A DNA stretch of 64,000 nucleotides, taken from Formosa agariphila KMM 3901 (GTDB taxonomy: Bacteria; Bacteroidota; Bacteroidia; Flavobacteriales; Flavobacteriaceae). A program made the translations under genes and the position numbers. The stretch's first letter is position 1, and every line of letters starts with the position of its first letter. Below, one piece after another: positions 54,193 through 62,438 of this stretch. The stretch is taken from the NCBI RefSeq assembly GCF_000723205.1, contig NZ_HG315671.1, forward strand, positions 260,851-324,850. Direction: 5' to 3'. Under the pieces are notes generated by a model. That model ran no database searches. It was not told the origin of the DNA and was given only the letters and a program-made list of their open reading frames with translations.

Positions 54193-55173
54193 ATGAATAC
54201 TACAGTTGTAAATACTGGTACCGAAGGTAAAACTTGGGGAGGTGGTAACGAACCACTTCGCGCAAGTTACGGTAAAATGATGATGTGGTTTTTCATCGTT
54301 TCCGATGCCTTAACCTTTTCTGGCTTTTTAGCAGCCTACGGATTTTCAAGATTTAAATTTATCGATTCATGGCCTATAGCAGATGAAGTGTTTACGCACG
54401 TTCCGTTTTTACATGGTCAGGATTTACCAATGATTTTCGTTGCTTTCATGACATTTATTTTAATTATGTCTTCTGTTACTATGGTACTTGCCGTAGATGC
54501 AGGACATCATTTAAATAAGCAGAAAGTAACTATTTATATGTTTTTAACCATTATTGGTGGTATTATCTTTATTGGTTCTCAAGCCTGGGAATGGAGCACG
54601 TTTATTAAAGGTGAATATGGAGCTGTACAAACCAAATCTGGAAACTTATTACAGTTTGTAGATACAGATGGACATCGTGTAGCGGTTAGCGATTTTGCAA
54701 TTGCAGGTCATAGCGAAAGAACTTTACACGAAAGTAAAAACGGACTTTGGTTTACAACAGAAAGTTCGCTTCCTAAATTTACTGTAGACGAAGTGGTTAA
54801 AGGTTTAGAAGCTAATGAAAATATATTGGTTAGAACAGAGCTTTTAAATGAAGACGGACACAAAACAGTATTATCAAGATCAGAATCTTTAAGACAATTA
54901 AAATCTAATGGTCAATTAGTAGTTCAAGGTGCAAATCTTCAGGTTAACGAATACGGTAAGCCAATATTTGCAGACTTCTTTTTCTTCATTACTGGTTTCC
55001 ACGGTTTTCACGTATTATCTGGAATCGTATTAAATATTATTATATTCTTTAATGTTGTGTTAGGGACTTACGAGAGAAGACGTAGTTACGAGATGGTTGA
55101 AAAGGCTGGATTGTACTGGCACTTTGTAGATTTAGTTTGGGTATTTGTATTCACATTCTTCTACTTAGTTTAA
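54193..55173 (+). CDS. Cytochrome c oxidase subunit III, long form with an inserted domain
   Basis: 326 residues, of subunit III type (KMMMWFFIVSDALTFSGFLAAY near 28-49; YWHFVDLVWVFVFTFFYLV at the end). Between the third helix (ends about 140, EWSTFIKGEYG) and the fourth (starts about 258, FADFFFFITGFHGFHVLSG) lies a hydrophilic insertion of about 110 residues, absent from the short paralogue and from classical subunits III. It contains no cysteine or cofactor motif. Facing side is not certain; it could contact the ACIII partner. Cotranscribed with the short subunit III and subunit IV genes. Confidence 0.92.
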   Translation: MNTTVVNTGTEGKTWGGGNEPLRASYGKMMMWFFIVSDALTFSGFLAAYGFSRFKFIDSWPIADEVFTHVPFLHGQDLPMIFVAFMTFILIMSSVTMVLAVDAGHHLNKQKVTIYMFLTIIGGIIFIGSQAWEWSTFIKGEYGAVQTKSGNLLQFVDTDGHRVAVSDFAIAGHSERTLHESKNGLWFTTESSLPKFTVDEVVKGLEANENILVRTELLNEDGHKTVLSRSESLRQLKSNGQLVVQGANLQVNEYGKPIFADFFFFITGFHGFHVLSGIVLNIIIFFNVVLGTYERRRSYEMVEKAGLYWHFVDLVWVFVFTFFYLV

Positions 55174-55197
55174 TTTTAAGATATAATATTTCAGAAC

Positions 55198-55578
55198 ATG
55201 GCACATACACAAAATTTAGCAATATTTAGGGGGGCATTAAAGTTCAAGTCTAATAAAGAGAAAATCTGGGGAGTATTAATATTACTTTCTATTATTACAG
55301 CTATCGAAGTTGTTTTAGGGATTTACAAACCAGAAATATTAATGGGATATATTGCTGGAATGAAAGTTTTAAACTGGATTTTCATCATTTTAACCATTGT
55401 TAAAGCATATTATATTGCATGGGATTTCATGCACTTAAGAGATGAAGCATCAGGATTAAGACGTGCAATTGTTTGGACGGGTATTTTCTTAATTTGTTAT
55501 TTATCTTTTATATTATTAACAGAAGGTGGATATATAGAAAGTGTATATTCTTCTGGATATATGACACACGATTTTTAA
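55198..55578 (+). CDS. Cytochrome c oxidase subunit IV (prokaryotic type)
   Basis: 126 residues with three hydrophobic helices (about 24-42, 52-77, 88-109). KIWGVLILLSIITAIEVVLGIY and AYYIAWDFMHLRDEASGLR are features of the bacterial subunit IV/CyoD-like family. A small structural subunit of the heme-copper oxidase. 24 bases after the long subunit III gene, closed by a terminator. Confidence 0.88.
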   Translation: MAHTQNLAIFRGALKFKSNKEKIWGVLILLSIITAIEVVLGIYKPEILMGYIAGMKVLNWIFIILTIVKAYYIAWDFMHLRDEASGLRRAIVWTGIFLICYLSFILLTEGGYIESVYSSGYMTHDF

Positions 55579-55607
55579 TAACACTTTAAGTGTTAAATCA
55601 AAGTATT

Positions 55608-55636
55608 AAGGCGGTTTATTAAACCGTCTTTTTTAT
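55608..55636 (+). terminator. Intrinsic terminator after subunit IV
   Basis: AAGGCGGTTT pairs with AAACCGTCTT (one G-T pair) around an ATT loop, followed by TTTTTT. It separates the structural oxidase genes from the assembly genes. A TATTTTTG sequence at 55634-55641, overlapping its tail, could be the -7 box for the next gene. Confidence 0.82.
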
Positions 55637-55687
55637 TTTTGCACGATATTTAAAATAAGATATCTAATTTTTCTTAAAGCTTAATTT

Positions 55688-56404
55688 ATGAATGCTAAAC
55701 AAATAAAAAGGAATGCGGTAATAGGTATCTTGTTTTTCCTTCCTGTAACCTTTATGTTGTTTTTATATCCAGCGCAACACCATTACAACACGTTAGATGT
55801 TTTAAGCGATAAGGTGACCGATTTAAATGGTTTTACTTCAGATACAGATCAAGATATTGTTCTAGACGACCATTTAACGGTTTTGGGCTTCTATGGCAAT
55901 CATCCCATGGAAAAACATACAGCATCATCTAATTTAAAAGAATTAATCTATGATAAGTTTAGAGGTTTTAAAACTTTTCAAGTGGTAATTGTGCTTCCAG
56001 AAGGTACCCAAGCTGAAGGTCAAGAATTGAAAGCCGAATTAATGAAGCATGAAGAGCTTAAGTATTGGCATTTTGTATATGGGTCTCCAAATGCTATTAA
56101 AGCCATTCAGAAGAGCTTAAATGTGCCTGATGTGTTAGATGATGATCTGTCTACAGATAACGTTTATATCATCGATAAAGAATTAAATCTTAGAGGTCGA
56201 TTAGACGATAGAACAGATAATGAAATAGCGGCTAATGCAACAGCATATTCTAAGTATGCTTACGATGCTATTAAAGTAGCCGAATTAAAAAATAAAATGA
56301 GCGAAGATGTTAGGATTTTATTTACCGAATATCGCCAGAAACGTAAAGGAAATTTCGATTCAACATCTAGACGAGCAAACGATTTAAAAGGAACAGATGA
56401 GTAG
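55688..56404 (+). CDS. Membrane-anchored thioredoxin-fold, Sco-like protein without metal ligands
   Basis: 238 residues. One N-terminal helix (about 10-28, AVIGILFFLPVTFMLFLYP), then a soluble domain whose order of elements (LTVLGFYGNHP, FQVVIVLPEG, HFVYGSPNAIKAIQ, VYIIDKELNLRGR) parallels the Sco protein encoded next. Where Sco has FTTCPTICP this one has YGNHPMEKH, and no cysteine occurs in the protein; the Sco copper His is also not found. It is probably a diverged Sco/thioredoxin-fold partner with a structural or docking role. Its last 8 bases overlap the sco start. Confidence 0.75.
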   Translation: MNAKQIKRNAVIGILFFLPVTFMLFLYPAQHHYNTLDVLSDKVTDLNGFTSDTDQDIVLDDHLTVLGFYGNHPMEKHTASSNLKELIYDKFRGFKTFQVVIVLPEGTQAEGQELKAELMKHEELKYWHFVYGSPNAIKAIQKSLNVPDVLDDDLSTDNVYIIDKELNLRGRLDDRTDNEIAANATAYSKYAYDAIKVAELKNKMSEDVRILFTEYRQKRKGNFDSTSRRANDLKGTDE

Positions 56405-57143
56405 TAAATCAAATTATTCGTACGTAGGTATTGCGTTTACAATTTTAGTTTTCGGAATTATTTTTATTCCTAAAATTGTAGATCGTATAAAAAATGGAGA
56501 TATCGTTAGAAGCGATAGAATGAGTAATGTGCCAGATAATAATTTTTCTAACATGGATAAATTAATGTATTTGGAAATAGATGGTGAAGCTAAAAAAGTT
56601 CCAGATTTTAGTTTTACAAATCAGCATGGCGACACCATTACAAATAAAGATTATTTAGGTAATGTATATATTGTTGAATTTTTCTTTACAACCTGTCCAA
56701 CAATCTGTCCAATTATGAGCAGAAATTTAGTAGATATTCAAGAACGTTTTAAAGGTATAGATGGATTAGGTATCGCTTCTTTTACCATAAACCCATCTCA
56801 TGATACACCTGAAGTATTAAAGGCTTATGCTGAAAAATACGGAATTACCAATCCGAATTGGAATTTAATGACAGGAGATAAAGACGATATTTATCAACTT
56901 GCCAATTTAGGGTTTAACTTATATGCCGCAGAAAATGAAAACATCGCCGGTGGTTTTGAACATTCTGGAAACTTTGCTTTAATTGATAAAAACGGTTTTA
57001 TTAGGTCTAGATCAGATCAGTTTGGAAACCCTAGAATTTATTATAGAGGAACAATCACCGAAAAAGAAAAGTATAATGAAGATGGAGAAGAAGAAGAAAT
57101 AAGCATGCTTAAAGAAGATATTAAAAAACTTTTAAATGAGTAA
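56397..57143 (+). CDS. Sco-family copper chaperone for CuA assembly
   Basis: 248 residues: N-terminal anchor (about 8-25), then the Sco domain with the copper cysteines in FFFTTCPTICPIM (CxxxC) and the His ligand in GGFEHSGNFALID. It metallates the CuA site of cytochrome c oxidase subunit II (CoxB at 29.4 kb). It is coupled by an 8-base overlap (ATGAGTAG) to the gene before and a similar one (ATGAGTAA) to the gene after. Confidence 0.94.
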   Translation: MSSKSNYSYVGIAFTILVFGIIFIPKIVDRIKNGDIVRSDRMSNVPDNNFSNMDKLMYLEIDGEAKKVPDFSFTNQHGDTITNKDYLGNVYIVEFFFTTCPTICPIMSRNLVDIQERFKGIDGLGIASFTINPSHDTPEVLKAYAEKYGITNPNWNLMTGDKDDIYQLANLGFNLYAAENENIAGGFEHSGNFALIDKNGFIRSRSDQFGNPRIYYRGTITEKEKYNEDGEEEEISMLKEDIKKLLNE

Positions 57144-57684
57144 TACAAACGACATGGTAAATGCCGAAAAAGTAGCAAAATACAATAAATGGATTGTTGT
57201 ATTGTCTGTAGTAATTCCAATAGCTGTAGCTGTATTATTTGCAGTTAAAATACCTAATGTAGAACCTTTATCGTTTTTACCTCCAATTTATGCCACTGTA
57301 AATGCAATTACAGCACTGGTTTTAATAATGGCTTTTTTTGCAATAAAGAAAAAGAATGTAAAGCGACATGAGTTACTTATTAAATTTGCAATGTCTCTTT
57401 CTATATTATTTTTAGTTATGTATGTCGCTTATCATATGACGAGCGATTCTACTAAGTTTGGTGGTGAAGGGGTTATAAAATATGTATATTATTTTATATT
57501 AATTACTCATATTATTTTGTCAATCATCGTAATTCCTTTTGTATTAATTACATATGTTCGCGGTATTACCAATGATATTGTCCGTCATAGAAAGATTGCT
57601 AAAATAACTTTCCCATTATGGTTGTATGTAGCAGTAACAGGCGTTGTGGTGTATATTTTAATTTCACCTTATTATAATTTCTAA
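57136..57684 (+). CDS. DUF420 membrane protein, probable oxidase assembly factor
   Basis: 182 residues, five hydrophobic helices (about 17-36, 45-68, 79-97, 115-140, 155-178), with conserved-type histidines in LVMYVAYHMT, LITHIILSIIVIP and DIVRHRKIAK. This is the DUF420 pattern; the DUF420 member CtaM (YozB) is needed for haem A-type oxidase function in Firmicutes. Its position between sco and the CxxC gene supports an assembly role here. Exact activity unknown. Confidence 0.85.
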   Translation: MSNTNDMVNAEKVAKYNKWIVVLSVVIPIAVAVLFAVKIPNVEPLSFLPPIYATVNAITALVLIMAFFAIKKKNVKRHELLIKFAMSLSILFLVMYVAYHMTSDSTKFGGEGVIKYVYYFILITHIILSIIVIPFVLITYVRGITNDIVRHRKIAKITFPLWLYVAVTGVVVYILISPYYNF

Positions 57685-57905
57685 TGAAAAAAGCATATCT
57701 CATTTTACTTGTTTTGGTGTTTGCTGTTTCAACTTCGGTAGAAGCACAATGCGCCATGTGTAGAGCTGTATTAGAAACTTCAGAAGGTCAAGGTACCGCA
57801 GAAGGTATTAATGATGGTATTGTGTATTTAATGTCTATTCCTTATATTTTAATTGGTGGAATTTTCTACGTTATGTATTTAAAATTCTTCCGAACAAAAA
57901 AATAA
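57684..57905 (+). CDS. Small membrane protein with a periplasmic CxxC motif
   Basis: 73 residues; its ATG shares one base with the previous stop (TAATG). A signal-like helix (about 4-20) ends in EAQ, directly followed by CAMCRAVLE, then a polar loop with GQGTAEGINDG and a second helix (about 46-66) before a basic tail. Whether the first helix is cleaved is unclear. The CxxC would face the periplasm. No named family is recognised. As last gene of the sco-DUF420 unit it may handle copper or thiols during oxidase assembly, an inference from context. Confidence 0.82.
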   Translation: MKKAYLILLVLVFAVSTSVEAQCAMCRAVLETSEGQGTAEGINDGIVYLMSIPYILIGGIFYVMYLKFFRTKK

Positions 57906-57909
57906 TTCT

Positions 57910-57926
57910 TTTGTTACTGTAACAAA
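57910..57926. promoter_or_regulatory. Perfect 17-base palindrome, possible operator
   Basis: TTTGTTACTGTAACAAA: two 8-base arms with one central base. It begins 4 bases after the stop of the CxxC gene and 85 bases before the ABC-exporter ATPase. There is no T-run after it and the stem would have no loop, so a protein-binding site is more likely than a terminator. No matching consensus promoter was found nearby. Confidence 0.5.
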
Positions 57927-58011
57927 TATTGAATTATCACGTCTTCTTAGTAGCGCAACTATAAAAATTCTATGCTTTTTAGGTTGTGACAAAATCAGAA
58001 AACTAACCAAT

Positions 58012-58713
58012 ATGATTGAAATTAACGATTTACATAAGTCCTATCACATGGGGAGTAATAGTCTACATGTATTAAAAGGGATTGATTTTAGTGTTAAAGA
58101 AGGTGAACTCGTTTCAATTATGGGATCTTCTGGTTCTGGTAAATCTACTTTACTAAATATCTTAGGTATGCTCGACGAAGCAGATTCAGGGAGTTATACA
58201 TTAGATGGTTTTCCTATTAAAAACTTAAACGAAAAAATAGCTGCTAATTACCGCAACAAATTTTTAGGATTCATTTTTCAGTCTTTTAATTTAATCAATT
58301 ATAAATCGGCATTAGATAACGTGGCTTTACCGTTGTACTATCAAGGTATGAAACGTAGCGAACGTGTAGATCGTGCTGCGCATTATTTAGAAAAAGTAGG
58401 TTTAGCAAATTGGTCGCACCATTTACCAAGTGAAATGTCTGGAGGACAAAAACAACGTGTTGCTATTGCTAGAGCTTTAGCAAGTGATCCCAAAGTGCTT
58501 TTAGCCGATGAACCTACAGGAGCATTAGATACCAAAACATCTTACGAGGTAATGGACCTTATTCAAGGTATTAATGATGAGGGTAAAACCATTTTAATAG
58601 TAACTCACGAATCCGATATTGCACAAATGACAAAGCGTATTGTGAACTTAAAAGATGGTTTAATTATTAACGATACTGCTGTTGAACAAGTAAGAGCTAT
58701 AGCGAATGTTTGA
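58012..58713 (+). CDS. ABC transporter ATP-binding protein, MacB/LolD type
   Basis: 233 residues with Walker A (MGSSGSGKST), Q-loop (FQSFNLINY), signature SGGQKQRVAIARAL, Walker B LLADEPTGALD and H-loop VTHE. The sequence type is that of ATPases serving FtsX-like permeases (MacB, LolD, FtsE groups), which drive mechanotransmission rather than substrate passage through the membrane. It overlaps the first permease gene by 8 bases and forms one operon with both permeases, the fusion protein and the channel. Confidence 0.95.
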   Translation: MIEINDLHKSYHMGSNSLHVLKGIDFSVKEGELVSIMGSSGSGKSTLLNILGMLDEADSGSYTLDGFPIKNLNEKIAANYRNKFLGFIFQSFNLINYKSALDNVALPLYYQGMKRSERVDRAAHYLEKVGLANWSHHLPSEMSGGQKQRVAIARALASDPKVLLADEPTGALDTKTSYEVMDLIQGINDEGKTILIVTHESDIAQMTKRIVNLKDGLIINDTAVEQVRAIANV

Positions 58714-59950
58714 TATTGAACGCTGGCAAGAAATTTTTGAAACCCTAAGAAAAAATAAATTAAGAACGTTTCTTACAGGACTTTCTGTGGCGTCTGGTAT
58801 TTTTATTTTAGTTATTTTATTAGGCTTTAGTAAAGGTATTCAAAACGGAGTAACATCTCAGTTTGAGAGAGATGCATCCAATTTAATTAGTGTTAGAGCA
58901 GGTGTTACAACTAAAGATTATAAAGGGTTAAACCCAGGACGTCAGGTCCAGTTTAAAAACAATGATTTCGACATGTTATCAAGGAAATACGAACCTTATA
59001 TCGAGCATAAATCATCGTTTTATACCATTTGGGGCGGCTTAGTCAATTATAAAAATGAATCTGGTAGCTATCGTATTCAAGGTATTCTTCCTGGCAATCA
59101 GTTTATAGAAAATGCCGATGTTAGTCAAGGACGTTTTATAAATCAAGCCGATGTTGAAGGCGCTAAAAAAGTAGCCGTTATTGGTAATCGTGTTAAGAAA
59201 GACTTATTTAAAGATGAAGATCCTATAAATAAAGATATTTCTATTTATGGAATTAGTTATAAGGTTGTAGGTGTCTTTTTTGATCCAGGAGGAGAACGCG
59301 ACGAAAGTAAAGTCTTTTTGCCTTTAGCTTCTGCACAACGGGCTTTTAACGGAGCCGATACCATTAGAAATATGATGTTTACTATAAAAATGTCGGACGA
59401 TTTTAATGTTGCTGCCAAAGAATCTGAAGCTTTAACAGAAGCTATCATATTAGATCTACAACAAAAACATATTGTATCTCCAGACGATACTAGTGCCATC
59501 CGTGCGTATAACACCATGGAAGAAGCAAAGAAAATTTATTCACTTATTGCAACCATTTCTGCAGTATTCTGGTTTGTAGGAATCGGAACTATAATTGCGG
59601 GTGTGGTAGGTGTAGGAAATATTATGCTTATTATCGTAAAAGAGCGTACTAAAGAAATAGGAATAAGAAAGGCATTGGGTGCTCAGCCCATGTCTATTGT
59701 AGGTATGATTCTTCAAGAATCTGTTTTCGTGACCATGTTCTCCGGTTTGTTCGGATTAATTCTCGGACTCGGTTTATTAGAAGGTGTTGGCCCTTTAATA
59801 GAAAGTGATTTTATAAAATATCCACAAGTAGATTTTAATACAGCTTTAACCACCGTTTTTATTTTGGTATTTGCAGGAGCTTTAGCAGGATTTATACCTG
59901 CTTATCGTGCGGCCCAAATTAAACCGATAATTGCTTTAAGAGACGAATAA
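58706..59950 (+). CDS. ABC transporter permease, MacB/FtsX type (first)
   Basis: 414 residues: N-terminal helix (about 20-42, RTFLTGLSVASGIFILVILL), a periplasmic MacB core domain (about 45-270) and three C-terminal helices (about 285-310, 335-360, 372-395). The IMLIIVKERTKEIGIRKALGA motif before the second group of helices is diagnostic for the FtsX family. In contrast to E. coli MacB the ATPase is a separate protein. Paired with a second permease, so the transporter is probably a heterodimer. Confidence 0.93.
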   Translation: MFDIERWQEIFETLRKNKLRTFLTGLSVASGIFILVILLGFSKGIQNGVTSQFERDASNLISVRAGVTTKDYKGLNPGRQVQFKNNDFDMLSRKYEPYIEHKSSFYTIWGGLVNYKNESGSYRIQGILPGNQFIENADVSQGRFINQADVEGAKKVAVIGNRVKKDLFKDEDPINKDISIYGISYKVVGVFFDPGGERDESKVFLPLASAQRAFNGADTIRNMMFTIKMSDDFNVAAKESEALTEAIILDLQQKHIVSPDDTSAIRAYNTMEEAKKIYSLIATISAVFWFVGIGTIIAGVVGVGNIMLIIVKERTKEIGIRKALGAQPMSIVGMILQESVFVTMFSGLFGLILGLGLLEGVGPLIESDFIKYPQVDFNTALTTVFILVFAGALAGFIPAYRAAQIKPIIALRDE

Positions 59951-59951
59951 T

Positions 59952-61211
59952 ATGTTTAGTAAAGACAGATGGGACGAAATATTAGAAGCGTTAAGTGCAA
60001 ATAAGTTTAGAACTTTTTTGACTGCTTTTGGGGTGTTTTGGGGTATTGCAATTTTAGTCTTACTCTTAGCTTTAACTAATGGTCTAAAAAATGGTGTGAC
60101 TGCCGATTTTGGAAACTTCGCAACAAACTCCATGTTTATATGGTCACAGCAAACCTCAATTTCGTATAAAGGGATGCCAAAAGGAAGAACGTTTAATTAT
60201 AAGTTAGGAGATGTAGAAGCTTTAAAAGCACAAATACCAGAACTTAAATATGTGTCTCCTAGACTACAATTAGGTGGTTTTAATGGCGCAAATAATGTTA
60301 CTCGAGGTACAAAAACAGGCGCATTTCAAGTAAATGGAGATTATCCAGAATATATAAAGCAAGAACCTATGGATATTACCAATGGTCGTTTTATTAGTTA
60401 TTCAGATATTAATGTCAATAGAAAATCTTGTGTAATCGGTACCGATGTGGTTAAAGGTTTATACGATAAAGGTGAAAATCCATTAGGAACTTACATTAAA
60501 ATTAACGGCGTAAACTTTATGGTGGTTGGTACTTTTAAACCAAGCAACTCAGACGGCGATCAAGAAGAAGAAGCAAATACTATTTTTGTTCCTTTTACAT
60601 CTTTTGGTCAGGCTTTTAATAGTGGTGATAATGTAGGATGGATGGCACTTACTGGTGTAGACGGAAAAAGTATTACAGACATAAAACCAAAGATATTCGA
60701 GATTTTAAAATTAAGACATAAAATACATCCAGATGATGATCGTGCCATTGGTAATTTCGATTTATCTGAAGCTTTCGGACGCGTTAACGGCTTGTTTTCA
60801 ATCTTAGGCTTTGTTGGGTATTTTGTTGGGTCTTTAGTATTAATGTCTGGAATTATTGGAATTAGTAATATCATGTTAATTGTAGTAAAAGAACGTACCA
60901 AAGAAATTGGTGTTCGTCGTGCATTAGGTGCTACACCTTGGACCATTAAATCTCAAATTTTACAAGAAAGTTTGTTGTTAACCATATGTTCAGGTATGGT
61001 TGGTATTTCTTTCGCAGCAGGTGTTATTTGGATTATGAATTACATTTTGGACAATAGTGGTCCGGTAGAGAATTTTGCAAACCCAAGTGTAAGCATGTCC
61101 GTAGTGTTTACAGCCTTAATTATATTAGTAGTATCTGGATTATTAGCAGGTTTAATACCAGCAAATAGTGCCACGAAAATGAAGCCTGTAGACGCATTAA
61201 GAATTGATTAA
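59952..61211 (+). CDS. ABC transporter permease, MacB/FtsX type (second)
   Basis: 419 residues with the same layout as the preceding gene: N-terminal helix (about 17-40), periplasmic core, and three C-terminal helices with IMLIVVKERTKEIGVRRALGA. The two permeases are clearly paralogues but diverged, which suggests heterodimer rather than redundancy. One base separates the genes. Confidence 0.93.
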   Translation: MFSKDRWDEILEALSANKFRTFLTAFGVFWGIAILVLLLALTNGLKNGVTADFGNFATNSMFIWSQQTSISYKGMPKGRTFNYKLGDVEALKAQIPELKYVSPRLQLGGFNGANNVTRGTKTGAFQVNGDYPEYIKQEPMDITNGRFISYSDINVNRKSCVIGTDVVKGLYDKGENPLGTYIKINGVNFMVVGTFKPSNSDGDQEEEANTIFVPFTSFGQAFNSGDNVGWMALTGVDGKSITDIKPKIFEILKLRHKIHPDDDRAIGNFDLSEAFGRVNGLFSILGFVGYFVGSLVLMSGIIGISNIMLIVVKERTKEIGVRRALGATPWTIKSQILQESLLLTICSGMVGISFAAGVIWIMNYILDNSGPVENFANPSVSMSVVFTALIILVVSGLLAGLIPANSATKMKPVDALRID

Positions 61212-61229
61212 AAGAGAAAAGTTTAATAT

Positions 61230-62387
61230 ATGAAAAGATCATCAACCGTAATCGTATTAATCCTAATTGTAGTAGTATTTGCTATATCCTTATTTTATTT
61301 ATGGAAAAAAAATCAGGAAGATCCAATCACTTACACTACAGATGTTCCTGTAGAACAAACTATAGTAATTAAAACTGTAGCGACAGGTAATATAGTACCT
61401 AAAGAAGAGGTGTTAATAAAACCAAATATTTCTGGTGTTATCGAAGAAATATATATTGAAGCTGGAGAATATGTAGAGTCAGGCGATTTAATTGCTAAAA
61501 TTCGTGTAATACCAAATGTATCGTCGTTAACGAGTGCAAAAAATAGTATTGCGACAAACGAAACGGCTTTACAAACCGCTAAAATTAATTTACAAACTCA
61601 AGAGGCTAATTATCAAAGACAAAAAGCGTTGTATGAAAAAGGTGTAATATCAGAAAATGATTTCGATAGTATTGAAAACACTTATTTACAAACGAAGCAA
61701 GCAGTGTCTCAAGCCGAAATTAATGTAACCTCTGCGAAGCAAAATTTCGATATTATTAAAACCGGAACAACGTCTGGATTAGGAAATATTGCACAAACCT
61801 TAATTCGATCTACAGTTTCTGGAATGGTACTAGATGTACCTGTAAAAGCCGGAAATCAGGTTATTGAAGCGAATAACTTTAACGAAGGTACTTCTATTGC
61901 TTCTCTAGCAGATGTAAGTAAAATGATTTTTGAAGGGAAAGTAGATGAGAGTGAAGTAGGAAAAATTAAAGAAAATTTACCTTTAGAAATCTCTGTTGGA
62001 GCAATTGAAAATAAAACGTTCGATGCTATTTTAGATTATATCGCACCAAAAGGTGTAGAAGAAAATGGTGCCATACAGTTTGAGATTAAAGGAAGTTTAA
62101 AAAACATGGACGATACATTTATCCGTGCAGGTTTAAGTGCCAATGCGTCTATAATTTTAGACAAGGTTGAAAATGTATTAGCCATTAAAGAAGCGTTAGT
62201 GCAATACGATGATAAAACAAAATTACCTTTTGTAGAAGTTGAAAATGGAGATCAGGAATTCGTAAGAAAAGATGTCGAGTTAGGCATCAGTGATGGTATT
62301 TTTGTGCAAGTAAAGAGTGGTATTTCAAAAGACGATAAAATTAAAGTTTGGAATCAAATACAAGGAACTCCAAATTATGCACAATAA
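61230..62387 (+). CDS. Periplasmic membrane-fusion (adaptor) protein, MacA/HlyD type
   Basis: 385 residues. N-terminal anchor (about 5-25, TVIVLILIVVVFAISLFYLW), a lipoyl-like half-motif (VLIKPNISGVIEEIYIEAGEYVESGDLIAKI), a helical hairpin (about 100-175), the returning lipoyl half (STVSGMVLDVPVKAGNQV) and beta-barrel and membrane-proximal domains. It joins the inner-membrane ABC permeases to the TolC-like channel encoded next. 18 bases after the second permease gene. Confidence 0.93.
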   Translation: MKRSSTVIVLILIVVVFAISLFYLWKKNQEDPITYTTDVPVEQTIVIKTVATGNIVPKEEVLIKPNISGVIEEIYIEAGEYVESGDLIAKIRVIPNVSSLTSAKNSIATNETALQTAKINLQTQEANYQRQKALYEKGVISENDFDSIENTYLQTKQAVSQAEINVTSAKQNFDIIKTGTTSGLGNIAQTLIRSTVSGMVLDVPVKAGNQVIEANNFNEGTSIASLADVSKMIFEGKVDESEVGKIKENLPLEISVGAIENKTFDAILDYIAPKGVEENGAIQFEIKGSLKNMDDTFIRAGLSANASIILDKVENVLAIKEALVQYDDKTKLPFVEVENGDQEFVRKDVELGISDGIFVQVKSGISKDDKIKVWNQIQGTPNYAQ

Positions 62388-62438
62388 ATTGACACTTAGT
62401 GTAACACTTTTAACTATTTTTAGACTGATAATGTAATT

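Noticed and set aside
62392-62402. ACACTTAGTGT palindrome after the first membrane-fusion gene
   Set aside because: Only 11 bases, imperfect in its flanks and unlike the 17-base palindrome upstream of the operon; expected by chance at this composition.
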